Source of the DNA: Candidatus Geothrix odensensis
GTDB taxonomy: Bacteria; Acidobacteriota; Holophagae; Holophagales; Holophagaceae
NCBI GenBank assembly: GCA_016714685.1
Contig: JADKCH010000004.1
Span: 62,001-126,000 of the forward strand
Reading direction: 5' to 3'
DNA: 64,000 nucleotides
Part shown: positions 24,781-33,152 of the stretch, piece after piece
Numbering within the stretch: the first letter of the stretch is position 1
Layout: each line of letters starts with the position of its first letter
Notes under the pieces: model-generated
The model's database searches: none
The model's input: the letters and a program-made list of their open reading frames with translations, nothing else
Told to the model about the DNA's origin: nothing
Position numbers and translations under genes: made by a program

Positions 24781-25712
24781 TGCCAGCACCTGCGCCGCCC
24801 CTCATCGACCGCCACACCCACCTCGAAGGCGGGCTGGATCCTGCCTGGGTTCGTCGCGAGTCTGGCCGCCGCGGCCTCGCCCTCCCCGCCACCCTGGAAG
24901 CCCTGTGGTCCGGGAGGTCGCTGCCCTTCGAAGGCTTCATCGAGGCCTTCCTCTTCGGCGCCGCCCTCCTGGACAGCCGCGAGGCCGTGCGTGAGGCGGT
25001 CCTGGCTGTGGCGCATCGAACGCTAGCAGGGGGCGGCACCGGCTTCGACCTGTGGACCTCGCCGCACTTTCTCGTGGTCCATCGCGGCCAGCTCTCCCTT
25101 GGTGATTTCTGGGATGGAGTGGCAGCGGGGCTATCCGAAGCGGAGGCCCTGGGGCTCCGCGGCTGCGTGGTGGTGGACGCCGTGAACCACTTCGGGCCGA
25201 AGCACGGGCACGCGGTCCTCGATCTGATCCTTCCGGCGCTGCCCCCCTTCGTGCGGGGCTTCTCCACCGGCGGGCTGGAGGGCTGCCCCTTCCGGGACTG
25301 GGCCCCGGTCTTCAACCGGGCTCGTGCGGCGGGCCTGCGCATCGCGGCCCACGCAGGCGAGAACGGCCCCGGGACCAACGTGCGCGAAGCCGTCCTGGAC
25401 GGCGGCGTCTCGCGCATCGTCCACGGCATCCGGGCGGATGAGGCCACGCTCGAGCTGCTGGCCGAGCGGCGGATTCCCGTGGACATCTGCCCCAGCTCGA
25501 ACCGGGCCCTGGCCGCAGAAGTGGATCCCCATCCCCTGCCCCGGATGCTGCGGGCGGGCGTCCGCTGCGCCCTGGGCACCGACGACCCCGGCGTCATCCC
25601 CTGCGACCTGGAGACAGAAGCCCGAGCCGCCCGGCACATGGGCCTGGATGAGGCGGCCATGGCCAGGCTCAGGCGCAACGGGGCCGAAGATGCCTGGTGC
25701 CTGTCGGATTGA
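24756..25712 (+). CDS. Adenosine deaminase family protein
   Basis: A 318-residue TIM-barrel metallohydrolase. Zinc ligands are in DRHTHLEGG (His 20 and 22), HAGEN (His, with catalytic Glu), VHGI (His) and the final GTDDPG (Asp). It probably deaminates adenosine or a related purine in the cytoplasm; the small size relative to eukaryotic ADA fits bacterial adenosine/adenine deaminases. TTG at 24756 has GGGAGG seven bases upstream; ATG at 24780, overlapping the zinc-ribbon stop (TGATG), is the alternative. The active site is intact either way. Confidence 0.82.
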   Translation: MGEHNVPVMPAPAPPLIDRHTHLEGGLDPAWVRRESGRRGLALPATLEALWSGRSLPFEGFIEAFLFGAALLDSREAVREAVLAVAHRTLAGGGTGFDLWTSPHFLVVHRGQLSLGDFWDGVAAGLSEAEALGLRGCVVVDAVNHFGPKHGHAVLDLILPALPPFVRGFSTGGLEGCPFRDWAPVFNRARAAGLRIAAHAGENGPGTNVREAVLDGGVSRIVHGIRADEATLELLAERRIPVDICPSSNRALAAEVDPHPLPRMLRAGVRCALGTDDPGVIPCDLETEARAARHMGLDEAAMARLRRNGAEDAWCLSD

Positions 25713-25807
25713 ACCTCGCCTTCCGGCGCACCATCCTGCCAACCCCAGGCTCGAGGCCACGGGCCTTCCAGGTAGACGGATGGCCTCCGCAAGCGAAGCG
25801 AGCGGGA

Positions 25808-25829
25808 TGTCGCGCCCGACGGCGCGACA
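25808..25829. repeat. Perfect 9-bp hairpin TGTCGCGCC-CGAC-GGCGCGACA
   Basis: Exact inverted repeat in the gap between the deaminase and tRNA-Arg genes, preceded by GCGAAGCGAGCGGGA. Similar GAAGCGAGC text recurs near 26210. It reads as an extragenic palindromic element. Confidence 0.6.
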
Positions 25830-25895
25830 GACAGGCCACGGGCGAAGCTGGATAGCGCCTTCAGGACTCGGCGCTCTATTCAGCCAACCCAGGGC

Positions 25896-25924
25896 TCGAA
25901 GCCCCTCCCCTTTCCAGGTAGACT
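25896..25924 (+). promoter_or_regulatory. Candidate promoter for the tRNA-Arg/tRNA-Leu pair
   Basis: TCGAAG (25896-25901), 17-bp spacer, TAGACT (25919-25924); the tRNA-Arg 5' end is 15 bp on. The -10 matches other candidates in the window. Confidence 0.4.
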
Positions 25925-25938
25925 AGGGGATTCGGTGC

Positions 25939-26015
25939 GCGCCCATAGCTCAGCTGGATAGAGCATCAGGCTTCGAACCTGAGGGTCGGGCGTTCGAGTC
26001 GCTCTGGGCGCACCA
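25939..26015 (+). tRNA. tRNA-Arg (anticodon TCG)
   Basis: A 77-nt cloverleaf. Acceptor GCGCCCA pairs with TGGGCGC. D-arm is AGCTCAGCTGGATAGAGC. The anticodon stem is TCAGG/CCTGA with loop CTTCGAA, giving TCG. T-loop is GTTCGAGTC and CCA is encoded. It reads CGA arginine codons. It is followed 22 bp later by tRNA-Leu, so the two are probably co-transcribed. Confidence 0.95.
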
Positions 26016-26037
26016 CCCCCTTTGACAATTCGGCTTT

Positions 26038-26122
26038 GCGAGCGTGGCGGAACTGGTAGACGCACTGGATTTAGGTTCCAGCGGTTCACACCGTGTCGGT
26101 TCGAGTCCGACCGTTCGCACCA
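26038..26122 (+). tRNA. tRNA-Leu (anticodon TAG)
   Basis: An 85-nt class II tRNA with a long variable arm. Acceptor GCGAGCG pairs with CGTTCGC (one G-U). The anticodon stem CTGGA/TCCAG holds loop TTTAGGT, anticodon TAG, reading CUA/CUG. CCA is encoded at 26120-26122. A perfect hairpin begins at its last base. Confidence 0.95.
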
Positions 26123-26170
26123 TTTCGCAGGATTGCGAAATAGGACGGAATGGCCGCGAAAGCGGCCATT
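26122..26170. terminator. Two adjacent hairpins after tRNA-Leu
   Basis: ATTTCGCA-GGAT-TGCGAAAT (26122-26141) and AATGGCCGC-GAAA-GCGGCCATT (26149-26170) are both perfect. Neither has a T-run. They could mark the 3' end of the tRNA transcript or a processing site. Confidence 0.5.
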
Positions 26171-26330
26171 GCCGCCCGAAGGGCGAGGGCACAGGACGTG
26201 CCCGAGTCACGAAGCGAGCTTCCACGGCCTTCACTGGAACCCCCAGTCGAAAGCTCGGATGCTTCGCTCGGTGACACGCCCGACGCGCGAGGGCACAGGA
26301 AGCGCCCTCGTCACGAAGAGAGCCGGCACG
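26171..26330. repeat. Direct and inverted repeats before trigger factor gene
   Basis: GCGAGGGCACAGGA...CCGAGTCACGAAGCGAGC (26179-26217) recurs as GCGAGGGCACAGGA...CTCGTCACGAAGAGAGC (26288-26325), about 110 bp apart. GCTTCGCTCGGTGAC (near 26261) is an inverted partner of the same motif. No ORF is supported here. Confidence 0.5.
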
Positions 26331-26389
26331 ACCCCCTCTAACCAAAGCCGAACGACCCCCGCGCACTTCCCACGAACCACGGAGCACCC

Positions 26390-27997
26390 ATGTCCGCCAC
26401 CCTCCACCACAATTCCCCCACCCGCAAGGCCGTCGAAGTGACGGTGCCCGCCGCCGAGGTGAGCGCCGCCTTCAACGACGTGGTGGCCAAGATCGCCCCG
26501 AAAGTCCGCATCCCCGGCTTCCGCCCCGGCAAGGCGCCACGCCCGGTCCTGATGCAGAAGTACGCCCGCGAGATCCAGTCGGATGTGGCCCAGCAGCTGG
26601 TCGAGAAGCACTTCTGGAAGGCCGCCCAGGAGGCGGGCGCCCTTCCCATCTCCCACCCCTCCCTGGAGAAGCTGGACCTGAAGGAGGGTGCCGATGCCGT
26701 CTTCCGCGCCCAGTTCGACGTGGCCCCGGAAGTCACGCTGCCTGACTACAAGACCATGGCCCTCACCAAGAAGAAGCGCGCCATCGACGAGGCCACCCTC
26801 CAGGAGCACCTGGAAGGCCTGCGCCAGCGCGCCACCAAGTACCTGCCGGCGGAAGACGGCGTCGTGGCCACGGGCCTCATCGCCACCTGCGACATCCGCG
26901 TGAAGCCCCAGGGGCTCAAGGCCCAGACCTACCAGGACCAGGTGCTCGAGATCGACGCCACCCGGCCCTTCGATGCCGAGCTGGTCGGCATGAAGGTGGA
27001 CGACAAGAAGACCTTCACCCTCACGCACCCGGAGAACGACGCCAACACGGTCCTGGCCGGCAAGAGCCTCGCCTATGACGTCCACGTGAAGGACCTCCGC
27101 ACCAAGGAGGTGCCCGAGCTGAACGATGAGTTCGCGAAGGACATGGGCGCCTTTGAAAACCTGGAGGCCCTCAAGGCGGCCGTGCTCAAGGACCTCGAGG
27201 AAGCCGCCGAGCGCGACGCCGTGGCCCGGCTCCACGCCACCATGCTGGACACCCTGCTGGACGCCGCGCCCTTCGAGGTGCCCCGCTCCATGGTGGGCCT
27301 GCAGCTCGACGACTACTGCCAGGAGTTCGCCCAGCACGTCAGCCGCCAGGGCATGGACCCCAAGAAAGTGAACTGGCAGGCCTACCGCCAGTACCGCCTG
27401 AACGACGCCGAGCGGGCGGTCCGCAGCGGCTACCTGTTGCAGGCCATCGGCAACGCCGAGTCCATCGAAGTCCCCGAGGCGGACATCGATGCGGAGATCC
27501 GGCAGTTCATGGCCGAGAACCAGGTCCAGCAGCCCTTCGACGCTTTCAAGGCCGAACTGGACAAGCGCGGCAACACCACCGAGATCAAGGGCCGCCTGCG
27601 CACGGACCGCATCTTCGACCACCTGCTGACCACGGCGAAGGTGACGGAGGACCTCCTCGACAAGGCCGCCTTCGAGGCCCTGGTGGAGCTGGAGCGCAAG
27701 CGCGAGGCCGGCATCCCCGTGAACCGCTTCGACGCGGGCGGCCTGGAGGGCGGCGACCTGGAAGGCCAGGAGGGCGGTGAGCCCGCCGTCGTGGCGCCAG
27801 CCACCGAGCACGTCCACGGCCCCGACTGTGATCATGGACACGACCACGAGACCGAGGAGAAGCCTGCCAAGAAGGCCGCCGTGAAGAAGACCGCGCCCAA
27901 GGCCGAGGCCGAAGACACGCCCAAGAAGGCCGCCAAGGCCAAGGAGCCTGAGGCCGAAGAGAAGCCCAAGGCGAAGAAGCCCGCCGCGAAGAAGTAG
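26390..27997 (+). CDS. tig: Trigger factor with long charged C-terminal tail
   Basis: A 535-residue ribosome-associated chaperone. The ribosome-binding loop GFRPGKAP (about 44-51) lies in the N-terminal domain; PPIase and helical C-terminal chaperone domains follow to about residue 445. Unlike typical trigger factors (about 430-450 residues), it has an 86-residue tail: a Gly/Glu stretch, a His/Cys cluster HVHGPDCDHGHDH (about 475-487), and then Lys/Ala/Glu-rich repeats. The tail may bind metal and nucleic acid or ribosome. CGGAG precedes the ATG. It heads the clpP gene row, as in many bacteria. Confidence 0.95.
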   Translation: MSATLHHNSPTRKAVEVTVPAAEVSAAFNDVVAKIAPKVRIPGFRPGKAPRPVLMQKYAREIQSDVAQQLVEKHFWKAAQEAGALPISHPSLEKLDLKEGADAVFRAQFDVAPEVTLPDYKTMALTKKKRAIDEATLQEHLEGLRQRATKYLPAEDGVVATGLIATCDIRVKPQGLKAQTYQDQVLEIDATRPFDAELVGMKVDDKKTFTLTHPENDANTVLAGKSLAYDVHVKDLRTKEVPELNDEFAKDMGAFENLEALKAAVLKDLEEAAERDAVARLHATMLDTLLDAAPFEVPRSMVGLQLDDYCQEFAQHVSRQGMDPKKVNWQAYRQYRLNDAERAVRSGYLLQAIGNAESIEVPEADIDAEIRQFMAENQVQQPFDAFKAELDKRGNTTEIKGRLRTDRIFDHLLTTAKVTEDLLDKAAFEALVELERKREAGIPVNRFDAGGLEGGDLEGQEGGEPAVVAPATEHVHGPDCDHGHDHETEEKPAKKAAVKKTAPKAEAEDTPKKAAKAKEPEAEEKPKAKKPAAKK

Positions 27998-28016
27998 TCT
28001 GCATCCCTTTCACGGA

Positions 28017-28040
28017 GAAGGCGCCGCCCGGCGCCTTCTT
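28017..28040 (+). terminator. Intrinsic terminator between tig and clpP
   Basis: GAAGGCGCC-GCCC-GGCGCCTTC followed by TTG, 20 bp after the tig stop. It suggests clpP can be read separately; TATTCT just after it could be a -10 box. Confidence 0.65.
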
Positions 28041-28069
28041 GCTATTCTGATCCATCAGCCGGAGGGCCC

Positions 28070-28666
28070 ATGCCCAGCAGCTACTACCCCCCCATCGTCA
28101 TCGAACAGACGCCCCGCGGCGAGCGCAGTTACGACATCTACTCCCGGCTCCTGAAGGACAACATCATCTTCCTGGGCACCGCCATCGACGACAACGTGGC
28201 CAACGCCATCGTGGCCCAGATGCTCTTCCTCGAGAGCGAGGACCCGGACAAGGACATCCAGATCTACATCAACAGCCCCGGCGGCAGCGTCACCGCGGGC
28301 CTGGCCATCTACGACACCATGCAGTTCGTGAAGAACGACATCGTCACCTACTGCATCGGCCAGTGCGCCTCCATGGGTGCCCACCTGCTCGCGGCCGGCA
28401 CCAAGGGCAAGCGCTTCGCCCTGCCCAACGCCCGCATCATGATCCACCAGCCCAGCGGCGGCGCCCAGGGCCAGGCCACGGAGATCGAGATCACCTTCAA
28501 GGAGATCCAGCGCCTGAAGGACAACCTGGCCGCCACCTTCGCCAAGCACACCGGCCAGCCCCTGAAGAAGGTCATCAAGGACATGGACCGAGACTTCTTC
28601 ATGAGCGCCGAAGAGGCCCTGGAGTACGGCATCGTCGACAAGGTCCTTTCCGAGCGGCCGGCCTGA
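28070..28666 (+). CDS. clpP: ATP-dependent Clp protease proteolytic subunit
   Basis: A 198-residue serine protease. The catalytic Ser101 is in GQCASMGAHLL, His126 in MIHQPSGG, and Asp about 175 in DMDRDFFMSAEEA. It assembles as a tetradecamer with a Clp ATPase in the cytoplasm. GGAGGG precedes the ATG. It follows tig as usual, but the next gene is hisC rather than clpX, and its TGA overlaps the hisC ATG (TGATG). Confidence 0.96.
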   Translation: MPSSYYPPIVIEQTPRGERSYDIYSRLLKDNIIFLGTAIDDNVANAIVAQMLFLESEDPDKDIQIYINSPGGSVTAGLAIYDTMQFVKNDIVTYCIGQCASMGAHLLAAGTKGKRFALPNARIMIHQPSGGAQGQATEIEITFKEIQRLKDNLAATFAKHTGQPLKKVIKDMDRDFFMSAEEALEYGIVDKVLSERPA

Positions 28667-29793
28667 TGACGGCGAGCCTCTCCAGCATCCCCGGTTTCGA
28701 GCGGCTCTCCGGCATCCCGCTCTACGTTCCCGGCAAGCCCATCCAGGAGGTCCAGCGCGAACTGGGGCTCACCCGCATCGTCAAGATCGCCTCCAACGAG
28801 AACCCCTGGGGGCCCACCGAGGCCGTGAAGGCCCGCGTGGCCTCGGTGATCGCCGGCTCCGAGTTCGAGGGCCTGGGCCTGTACCCCGTCAGCGACGGCT
28901 ACTACCTGCGCAAGCGCATCGCCGACCGCAAGGGCCTGACCGTGGACCGTGTGGTCCTGGGCAACGGCAGCAGTGAGATTCTCGAGATGGTCGCCAAGGC
29001 CGCCTTCCTGGGTGGCGGCAGCGCCGTCATCCCGAAGCACAGCTTCGCCATCTACGGCATCGCCACCCAGACCGCCGGCGGGCGCGTCATCGAGTCCCGG
29101 GCCTCCGCCACGGAACTGGACGTGGACGACCTCCTCCGGTCGGTGGCCGAGGACACCCGCCTCGTCTACCTGGGCCACCCCAACAACCCCACGGGCATCC
29201 GCCTGGAGCGCGCCGCCCTCGAGCGTCTGGTGCGTGACCTGCGCGAGGACATCGTGCTGGTGGTGGATCAGGCCTACGCCGAATACGAGGATCCCGCCGA
29301 ATACCCGGACGCCGCCGCCTACCTGGATCAGCGCCCCAACCTGCTCGTCCTCCACACCTTCTCCAAGATCCACGCCCTGGCCGCCATGCGCATCGGGTAC
29401 GGGCTCGGCTCGAAGGAGCTGATGGGCTTCCTCGAGCGGGTGCGCAGCCCCTTCAACACCAACCACCTGGCCCAGGCCGCGGCGGAAGTCGCCGTGCAGG
29501 ACCTGGCCTTCGAGGCCTTTTCGCGCGAGAAGAACGTCGAAGCCCGCGCCGCCTTCGTCCAGGAGGCCGCGAAGCACCGCTGCCAGGTCTCGGGCACCAG
29601 CGGCAACTTCATCCTGCTGGAGAGCGCCTTCCAGGCCACGGAGCTGTTCAAGGAGTTGCTGCAGCGCGGTGTGATCGTCCGCCCCATGCACGGCTACGGT
29701 CTGCCCAACCACATCCGCGTATCCTTCGGCAGGCCTGAGGAGATGCAGGCCTTCTGGCACGCCGCCGGCCCCCTGCTCGACGGCGGCTGTTAG
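28666..29793 (+). CDS. hisC: Histidinol-phosphate aminotransferase
   Basis: A 375-residue PLP enzyme of the HisC branch. ASNENPWGP near the N-terminus, HPNNPTG, VVDQAYAEY and the PLP lysine in HTFSKIHALAAMRIGYG are diagnostic, as is the C-terminal RVSFGRPEEM. It converts imidazole-acetol phosphate and glutamate to histidinol phosphate. No other his genes are present. Its start overlaps the clpP stop and its stop abuts the recQ GTG start, so it is translationally linked to both. A paralogue acting on aromatic amino acids is a lesser alternative. Confidence 0.88.
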   Translation: MTASLSSIPGFERLSGIPLYVPGKPIQEVQRELGLTRIVKIASNENPWGPTEAVKARVASVIAGSEFEGLGLYPVSDGYYLRKRIADRKGLTVDRVVLGNGSSEILEMVAKAAFLGGGSAVIPKHSFAIYGIATQTAGGRVIESRASATELDVDDLLRSVAEDTRLVYLGHPNNPTGIRLERAALERLVRDLREDIVLVVDQAYAEYEDPAEYPDAAAYLDQRPNLLVLHTFSKIHALAAMRIGYGLGSKELMGFLERVRSPFNTNHLAQAAAEVAVQDLAFEAFSREKNVEARAAFVQEAAKHRCQVSGTSGNFILLESAFQATELFKELLQRGVIVRPMHGYGLPNHIRVSFGRPEEMQAFWHAAGPLLDGGC

Positions 29794-31482
29794 GTGGCGC
29801 AGGTCCCAGCTGAGATCGAGCGGCTCCGTGCCCTGCTGGCACAGGGCGAGTCGGCGGCATGCCGCCAGGGGCTGGCGTTGCTGCGCACCCGCTACCGCAC
29901 CGAGCCCGGAGCCTTCAATGCCGAAGTCATCGCGGCGCTGAAGGACCTGGCCTCGGCCCTGGAGGCGCCTGCCGACCTGGAGTCGGCCCTCAAGGCCACC
30001 TTCGGCTACGACGCCTTCCGCCCGGGCCAGCGCACCATCATCGAGGCCGTGCTCTCGGGCCGGGACGTGGTCGGCATCATGCCCACGGGCGCCGGGAAGT
30101 CCCTCACCTACCAGCTGCCCGCGCGGCTGCTGGGCGGCGTGACGCTCGTGGTCTCGCCCCTCATCGCGCTCATGAAGGATCAGGTCGATGCCCTCACTGA
30201 GGCTGGGCTCCGCGCCACCTTCCTGAACTCCAGCCTCGACGCCGAGGCCCGCCGGGAGCGCATCCGCGCCCTGAAGAACGGCGAGCTGGAGCTGGTCTAC
30301 GCCGCGCCGGAGGGCCTGGAGCTCTACCTGGCCGACCTGCTCCGCGAGGTGGACCTGCGCCTCATCGCCGTGGACGAGGCCCACTGCATCAGCCACTGGG
30401 GCCACGACTTCCGCCCCGCCTACCGGACCCTCGCCGGGCTGAAGCAGCGCTTCCCGCGGGTGCCCGTGCTGGCCCTCACGGCCACCGCCACGCCTGAAGT
30501 CCGCCGCGACATCGCCGCCCAGCTGGAGATGCGGAATCCGGTGGAGGTGCAGGGCTCTTTCTTCCGGTCGAACCTGCACATCAGCGCCTACCGCAAGGGC
30601 GCCGAGGGCCTGCCCCCGGTACGCGAGTCCCTGCTTCGCCTCGTTTTGGCGCGGCGCGGAGAGAGCGGCATCATCTACTGCCTGTCGCGCAAGGCGGTCG
30701 AGGCCACCGCAGCGTTCCTCTCAGGCGAGGGCATCCGCGCGGCCGCCTACCACGCGGGCATGGATCCCGCGGCCCGCTCCGCCGCCCAGGAGGCCTTCCA
30801 GCGGGACGACGTGGACGTGATCGTGGCCACGGTCGCCTTCGGCATGGGCATCGACAAGAGCAACATCCGCTATGTCATCCACCGCGACATGCCCAAGAGC
30901 GTGGAGGGCTGGTACCAGGAGATCGGCCGCGCCGGCCGCGACGGGGCCGATGCGGACTGCGTGATGTTCTACGGCTGGGGGGATGTGCTCAGCTACGACC
31001 GCTTCACGGACGGCCTGGACATCGCGCTGGCCCAGACCCAGCAGCGGCAGACCCGCGACCTCTTCCGCCTCGCCGAGTCCCTCCGCTGCCGTCATCAGGC
31101 CCTCCTGGCCCATTTCGCCGAGCAGATGGAGGCCTGCGGCGCCTCCTGCGACATCTGCTCCGGCGCGGATCCGCTCGAAGCCGCGCCCAGGCCCGGCAAG
31201 GCCAGGCGCGGCTCGCCGCGCGGCTCCCGGCCTCCGCTCACGGAGGCGCCGGTGGAGGGCGAAGAGGCGCTCTACCGGGACCTGAAAGCCCTGCGGAAGC
31301 GCCTGGCCGATGCCAAGGGCGTGCCCGCCTATGTGATCTTCAGCGACGCCACGCTCCAGCAGATGGCCCGCTTCCAGCCGGCCACGGAGGCCGAATTCTT
31401 AGCCCTCAGCGGCGTGGGGCCGAAGAAGCTTCAGCAGTACGGGGCCTCCTTCCTCGATCTGCTCGGCCGGCCGGGTTCGTGA
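29794..31482 (+). CDS. recQ: ATP-dependent DNA helicase RecQ
   Basis: A 562-residue superfamily 2 helicase. Walker A is MPTGAGKS; the DEAH box is VDEAHCISHWGHDFRPAY with the RecQ aromatic loop; motif VI is QEIGRAGRDG. Four Cys for zinc follow (CRHQ, EACGASCDIC). A C-terminal HRDC domain (GVPAYVIFSDATLQQMA) ends the protein. The winged-helix part of the RQC region appears missing, since only about 35 linker residues separate the zinc site from HRDC. About 60 residues before the helicase core are not typical. It starts with GTG directly after the hisC stop. Confidence 0.93.
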   Translation: MAQVPAEIERLRALLAQGESAACRQGLALLRTRYRTEPGAFNAEVIAALKDLASALEAPADLESALKATFGYDAFRPGQRTIIEAVLSGRDVVGIMPTGAGKSLTYQLPARLLGGVTLVVSPLIALMKDQVDALTEAGLRATFLNSSLDAEARRERIRALKNGELELVYAAPEGLELYLADLLREVDLRLIAVDEAHCISHWGHDFRPAYRTLAGLKQRFPRVPVLALTATATPEVRRDIAAQLEMRNPVEVQGSFFRSNLHISAYRKGAEGLPPVRESLLRLVLARRGESGIIYCLSRKAVEATAAFLSGEGIRAAAYHAGMDPAARSAAQEAFQRDDVDVIVATVAFGMGIDKSNIRYVIHRDMPKSVEGWYQEIGRAGRDGADADCVMFYGWGDVLSYDRFTDGLDIALAQTQQRQTRDLFRLAESLRCRHQALLAHFAEQMEACGASCDICSGADPLEAAPRPGKARRGSPRGSRPPLTEAPVEGEEALYRDLKALRKRLADAKGVPAYVIFSDATLQQMARFQPATEAEFLALSGVGPKKLQQYGASFLDLLGRPGS

Positions 31483-31665
31483 AGGCCCCCGGACGGGCCG
31501 GGACATCTGTCACAACCTGGATCGAGGCTCCTTGATACCAAAGGATTTGCATCAAAAAGGACCCTGTTTCGCCCTTGCAGGCCCAGTGGGGGGAATTTAG
31601 GGTGGTGAGAGAGATTTCATACTTGAATGTCCAGTGGTCGAGCCCCTGGTGTTGGAGGTGGGTAC
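31483..31665. other. Leader region of multihaem cytochrome gene
   Basis: No gene is seen. CCTTGAT and ATCAAAAAGG (31530-31561) form a spaced inverted pair that could be an operator. GGAGGTGGGTAC provides the ribosome-binding site at the end. Confidence 0.4.
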
Positions 31666-33117
31666 ATGAGCTTTTCGGAACGAGTCAGAGACTTGACCCG
31701 GCTGGTCTTCCAACTGGGCAACAACTGGATCTCCCTGGCGGGCGCTGCCATGACGACCAGTTCGGCCTTCGTGCTGGTCTGGTTCTGGTTCATGGAGATC
31801 ACCAGCCCCCGGTCCATCCACCCCTACATGGGCATCATCCTCTTCCTGATCCTGCCCGCCCTGTTCCTGGTGGGATTGGTGCTCATCCCCATCGGCCTCC
31901 TCCGCGAGCGGCGCAAGCGCAAGGCCGCGGGCGAAGCCGCCCTGCCCCTCCAGGCCGTGGACTTCCGGCAACCCGGCGTGCGGCGCCTCCTGACGGTGGT
32001 GGGCGTGCTCACCTTCATCAACGTGGCCATCCTGGGCACGGCGGGCCTGAAGGGCGTGGAGTACATGGACTCCAACCAGTTCTGCGGCCTGACCTGCCAC
32101 ACGGTCATGAGCCCCGAGTACACGGCCTTCCTGGACTCGCCCCACTCCCGCGTGGGCTGCGCCCAGTGCCACATCGGCCACGGCGCCCCCGCCCTGGTGA
32201 GGGCGAAGATCTCCGGCTCGCGGCAGCTCTTCGCCGTGGCCTTCGGCACCTTCTCCCGGCCCATCCCCAGTCCGGTCGAGCACCTGCGCCCCGCCCGCGA
32301 GACCTGCGAGCAGTGCCACTGGCCCCAGAAGTTCACCAACGACAAACTCATCGTCCGCACCAAGTTCGCCGAGGATGAGGCCAACACCGCCACCACCAGC
32401 ATCCTCCTGCTGAAGATCGGTGGCCACACGCCCAACGGCACCACGGGCATTCATGGCCGGCACCTCGACGCCATGGAGCGCATCAGCTACATCACCACCG
32501 ACGCCCGCCGCCAGGAGATCCCCAAGGTCATCTACCGCGACGACAACGGCCAGATGGTCGAATACGTCACCGAGGACTTCAAGAAGCTGCCGAAGGAGAC
32601 CGTCGACAAGGCCACCGTCCGCAAGATGGACTGCATCGACTGCCACAACCGGCCCACCCACGCCTTCCACCTGCCCGACCGCGCCCTGGACAAGGCCCTG
32701 GCCGAGAAGCGCATGAGCGCCGAGCTGCCCTTCCTCAAGAAGCAGGCCCTGGAGCTCCTGAAGGTCGACTATCCCGACCAGAAGACCGCCGCCGCCAAGA
32801 TCCCCGTGGCCCTGGCCGAGTACTACCGCACCGCCTATCCCGAGATCTACAAGCAGAAGCGGGCGCAGGTGGACACGGCCGGCGAGGTGGTGAAGGCCAT
32901 CTACCTCCGCAATGTGTTCCCCGAGATGAAGATCACCTGGGGCACCCACCCCAACAACATCGGCCACGAGGAGGCCGTGGGCTGCTTCCGCTGCCACGAC
33001 GGCAATCACACCGCCACGGACGGCCGCACCATCAAGGCCGACTGCGACACCTGCCACACGATCCTGGCGCAGGACGAGAAGGACCCGAAGATCCTCAAGG
33101 ACTTCGGCATGAAGTGA
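31666..33117 (+). CDS. NapC/NirT-family inner-membrane multihaem cytochrome c
   Basis: A 483-residue cytochrome. Two N-terminal membrane segments (about 23-43 and 55-80) and a third anchor (about 112-130, VVGVLTFINVAILGTAG) precede a large periplasmic part. Six CXXCH haem sites are visible: CGLTCH, CAQCH, CEQCH, CIDCH, CFRCH, CDTCH. The size and spread of haems resemble ImcH-type quinol oxidases of metal-reducing bacteria more than short tetrahaem NapC. It would take electrons from the quinone pool to periplasmic carriers. The ATG follows GGAGG. No reductase is adjacent; it is followed by cmk. Confidence 0.88.
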   Translation: MSFSERVRDLTRLVFQLGNNWISLAGAAMTTSSAFVLVWFWFMEITSPRSIHPYMGIILFLILPALFLVGLVLIPIGLLRERRKRKAAGEAALPLQAVDFRQPGVRRLLTVVGVLTFINVAILGTAGLKGVEYMDSNQFCGLTCHTVMSPEYTAFLDSPHSRVGCAQCHIGHGAPALVRAKISGSRQLFAVAFGTFSRPIPSPVEHLRPARETCEQCHWPQKFTNDKLIVRTKFAEDEANTATTSILLLKIGGHTPNGTTGIHGRHLDAMERISYITTDARRQEIPKVIYRDDNGQMVEYVTEDFKKLPKETVDKATVRKMDCIDCHNRPTHAFHLPDRALDKALAEKRMSAELPFLKKQALELLKVDYPDQKTAAAKIPVALAEYYRTAYPEIYKQKRAQVDTAGEVVKAIYLRNVFPEMKITWGTHPNNIGHEEAVGCFRCHDGNHTATDGRTIKADCDTCHTILAQDEKDPKILKDFGMK

Positions 33118-33152
33118 TGGAATGGCGTGGAGCGGCCGTCCAGAATGTTGGG

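Larger units (their letters stand above)
25739..25924. repeat. Direct repeat carrying tRNA promoter-like boxes
   Basis: About 40 bp at 25739-25778 recurs at 25884-25923. Both contain CCAGG(G)CTCGA(A/G)GCC and end in TTCCAGGTAGAC. The second copy's TAGACT (25919-25924), with TCGAAG 17 bp upstream, is placed to drive the tRNA genes. Between the copies lies a perfect hairpin (25808-25829). Confidence 0.6.

Noticed and set aside
28348..30579. Minus-strand open frame spanning clpP, hisC and recQ
   Set aside because: It crosses three well-supported plus-strand genes; composition is typical of antisense shadows.
31530..31561. FNR-type box before the multihaem cytochrome
   Set aside because: TTGAT and ATCAA are about 14 bp apart, not 4, so it does not match an FNR site; kept only as a generic inverted pair.
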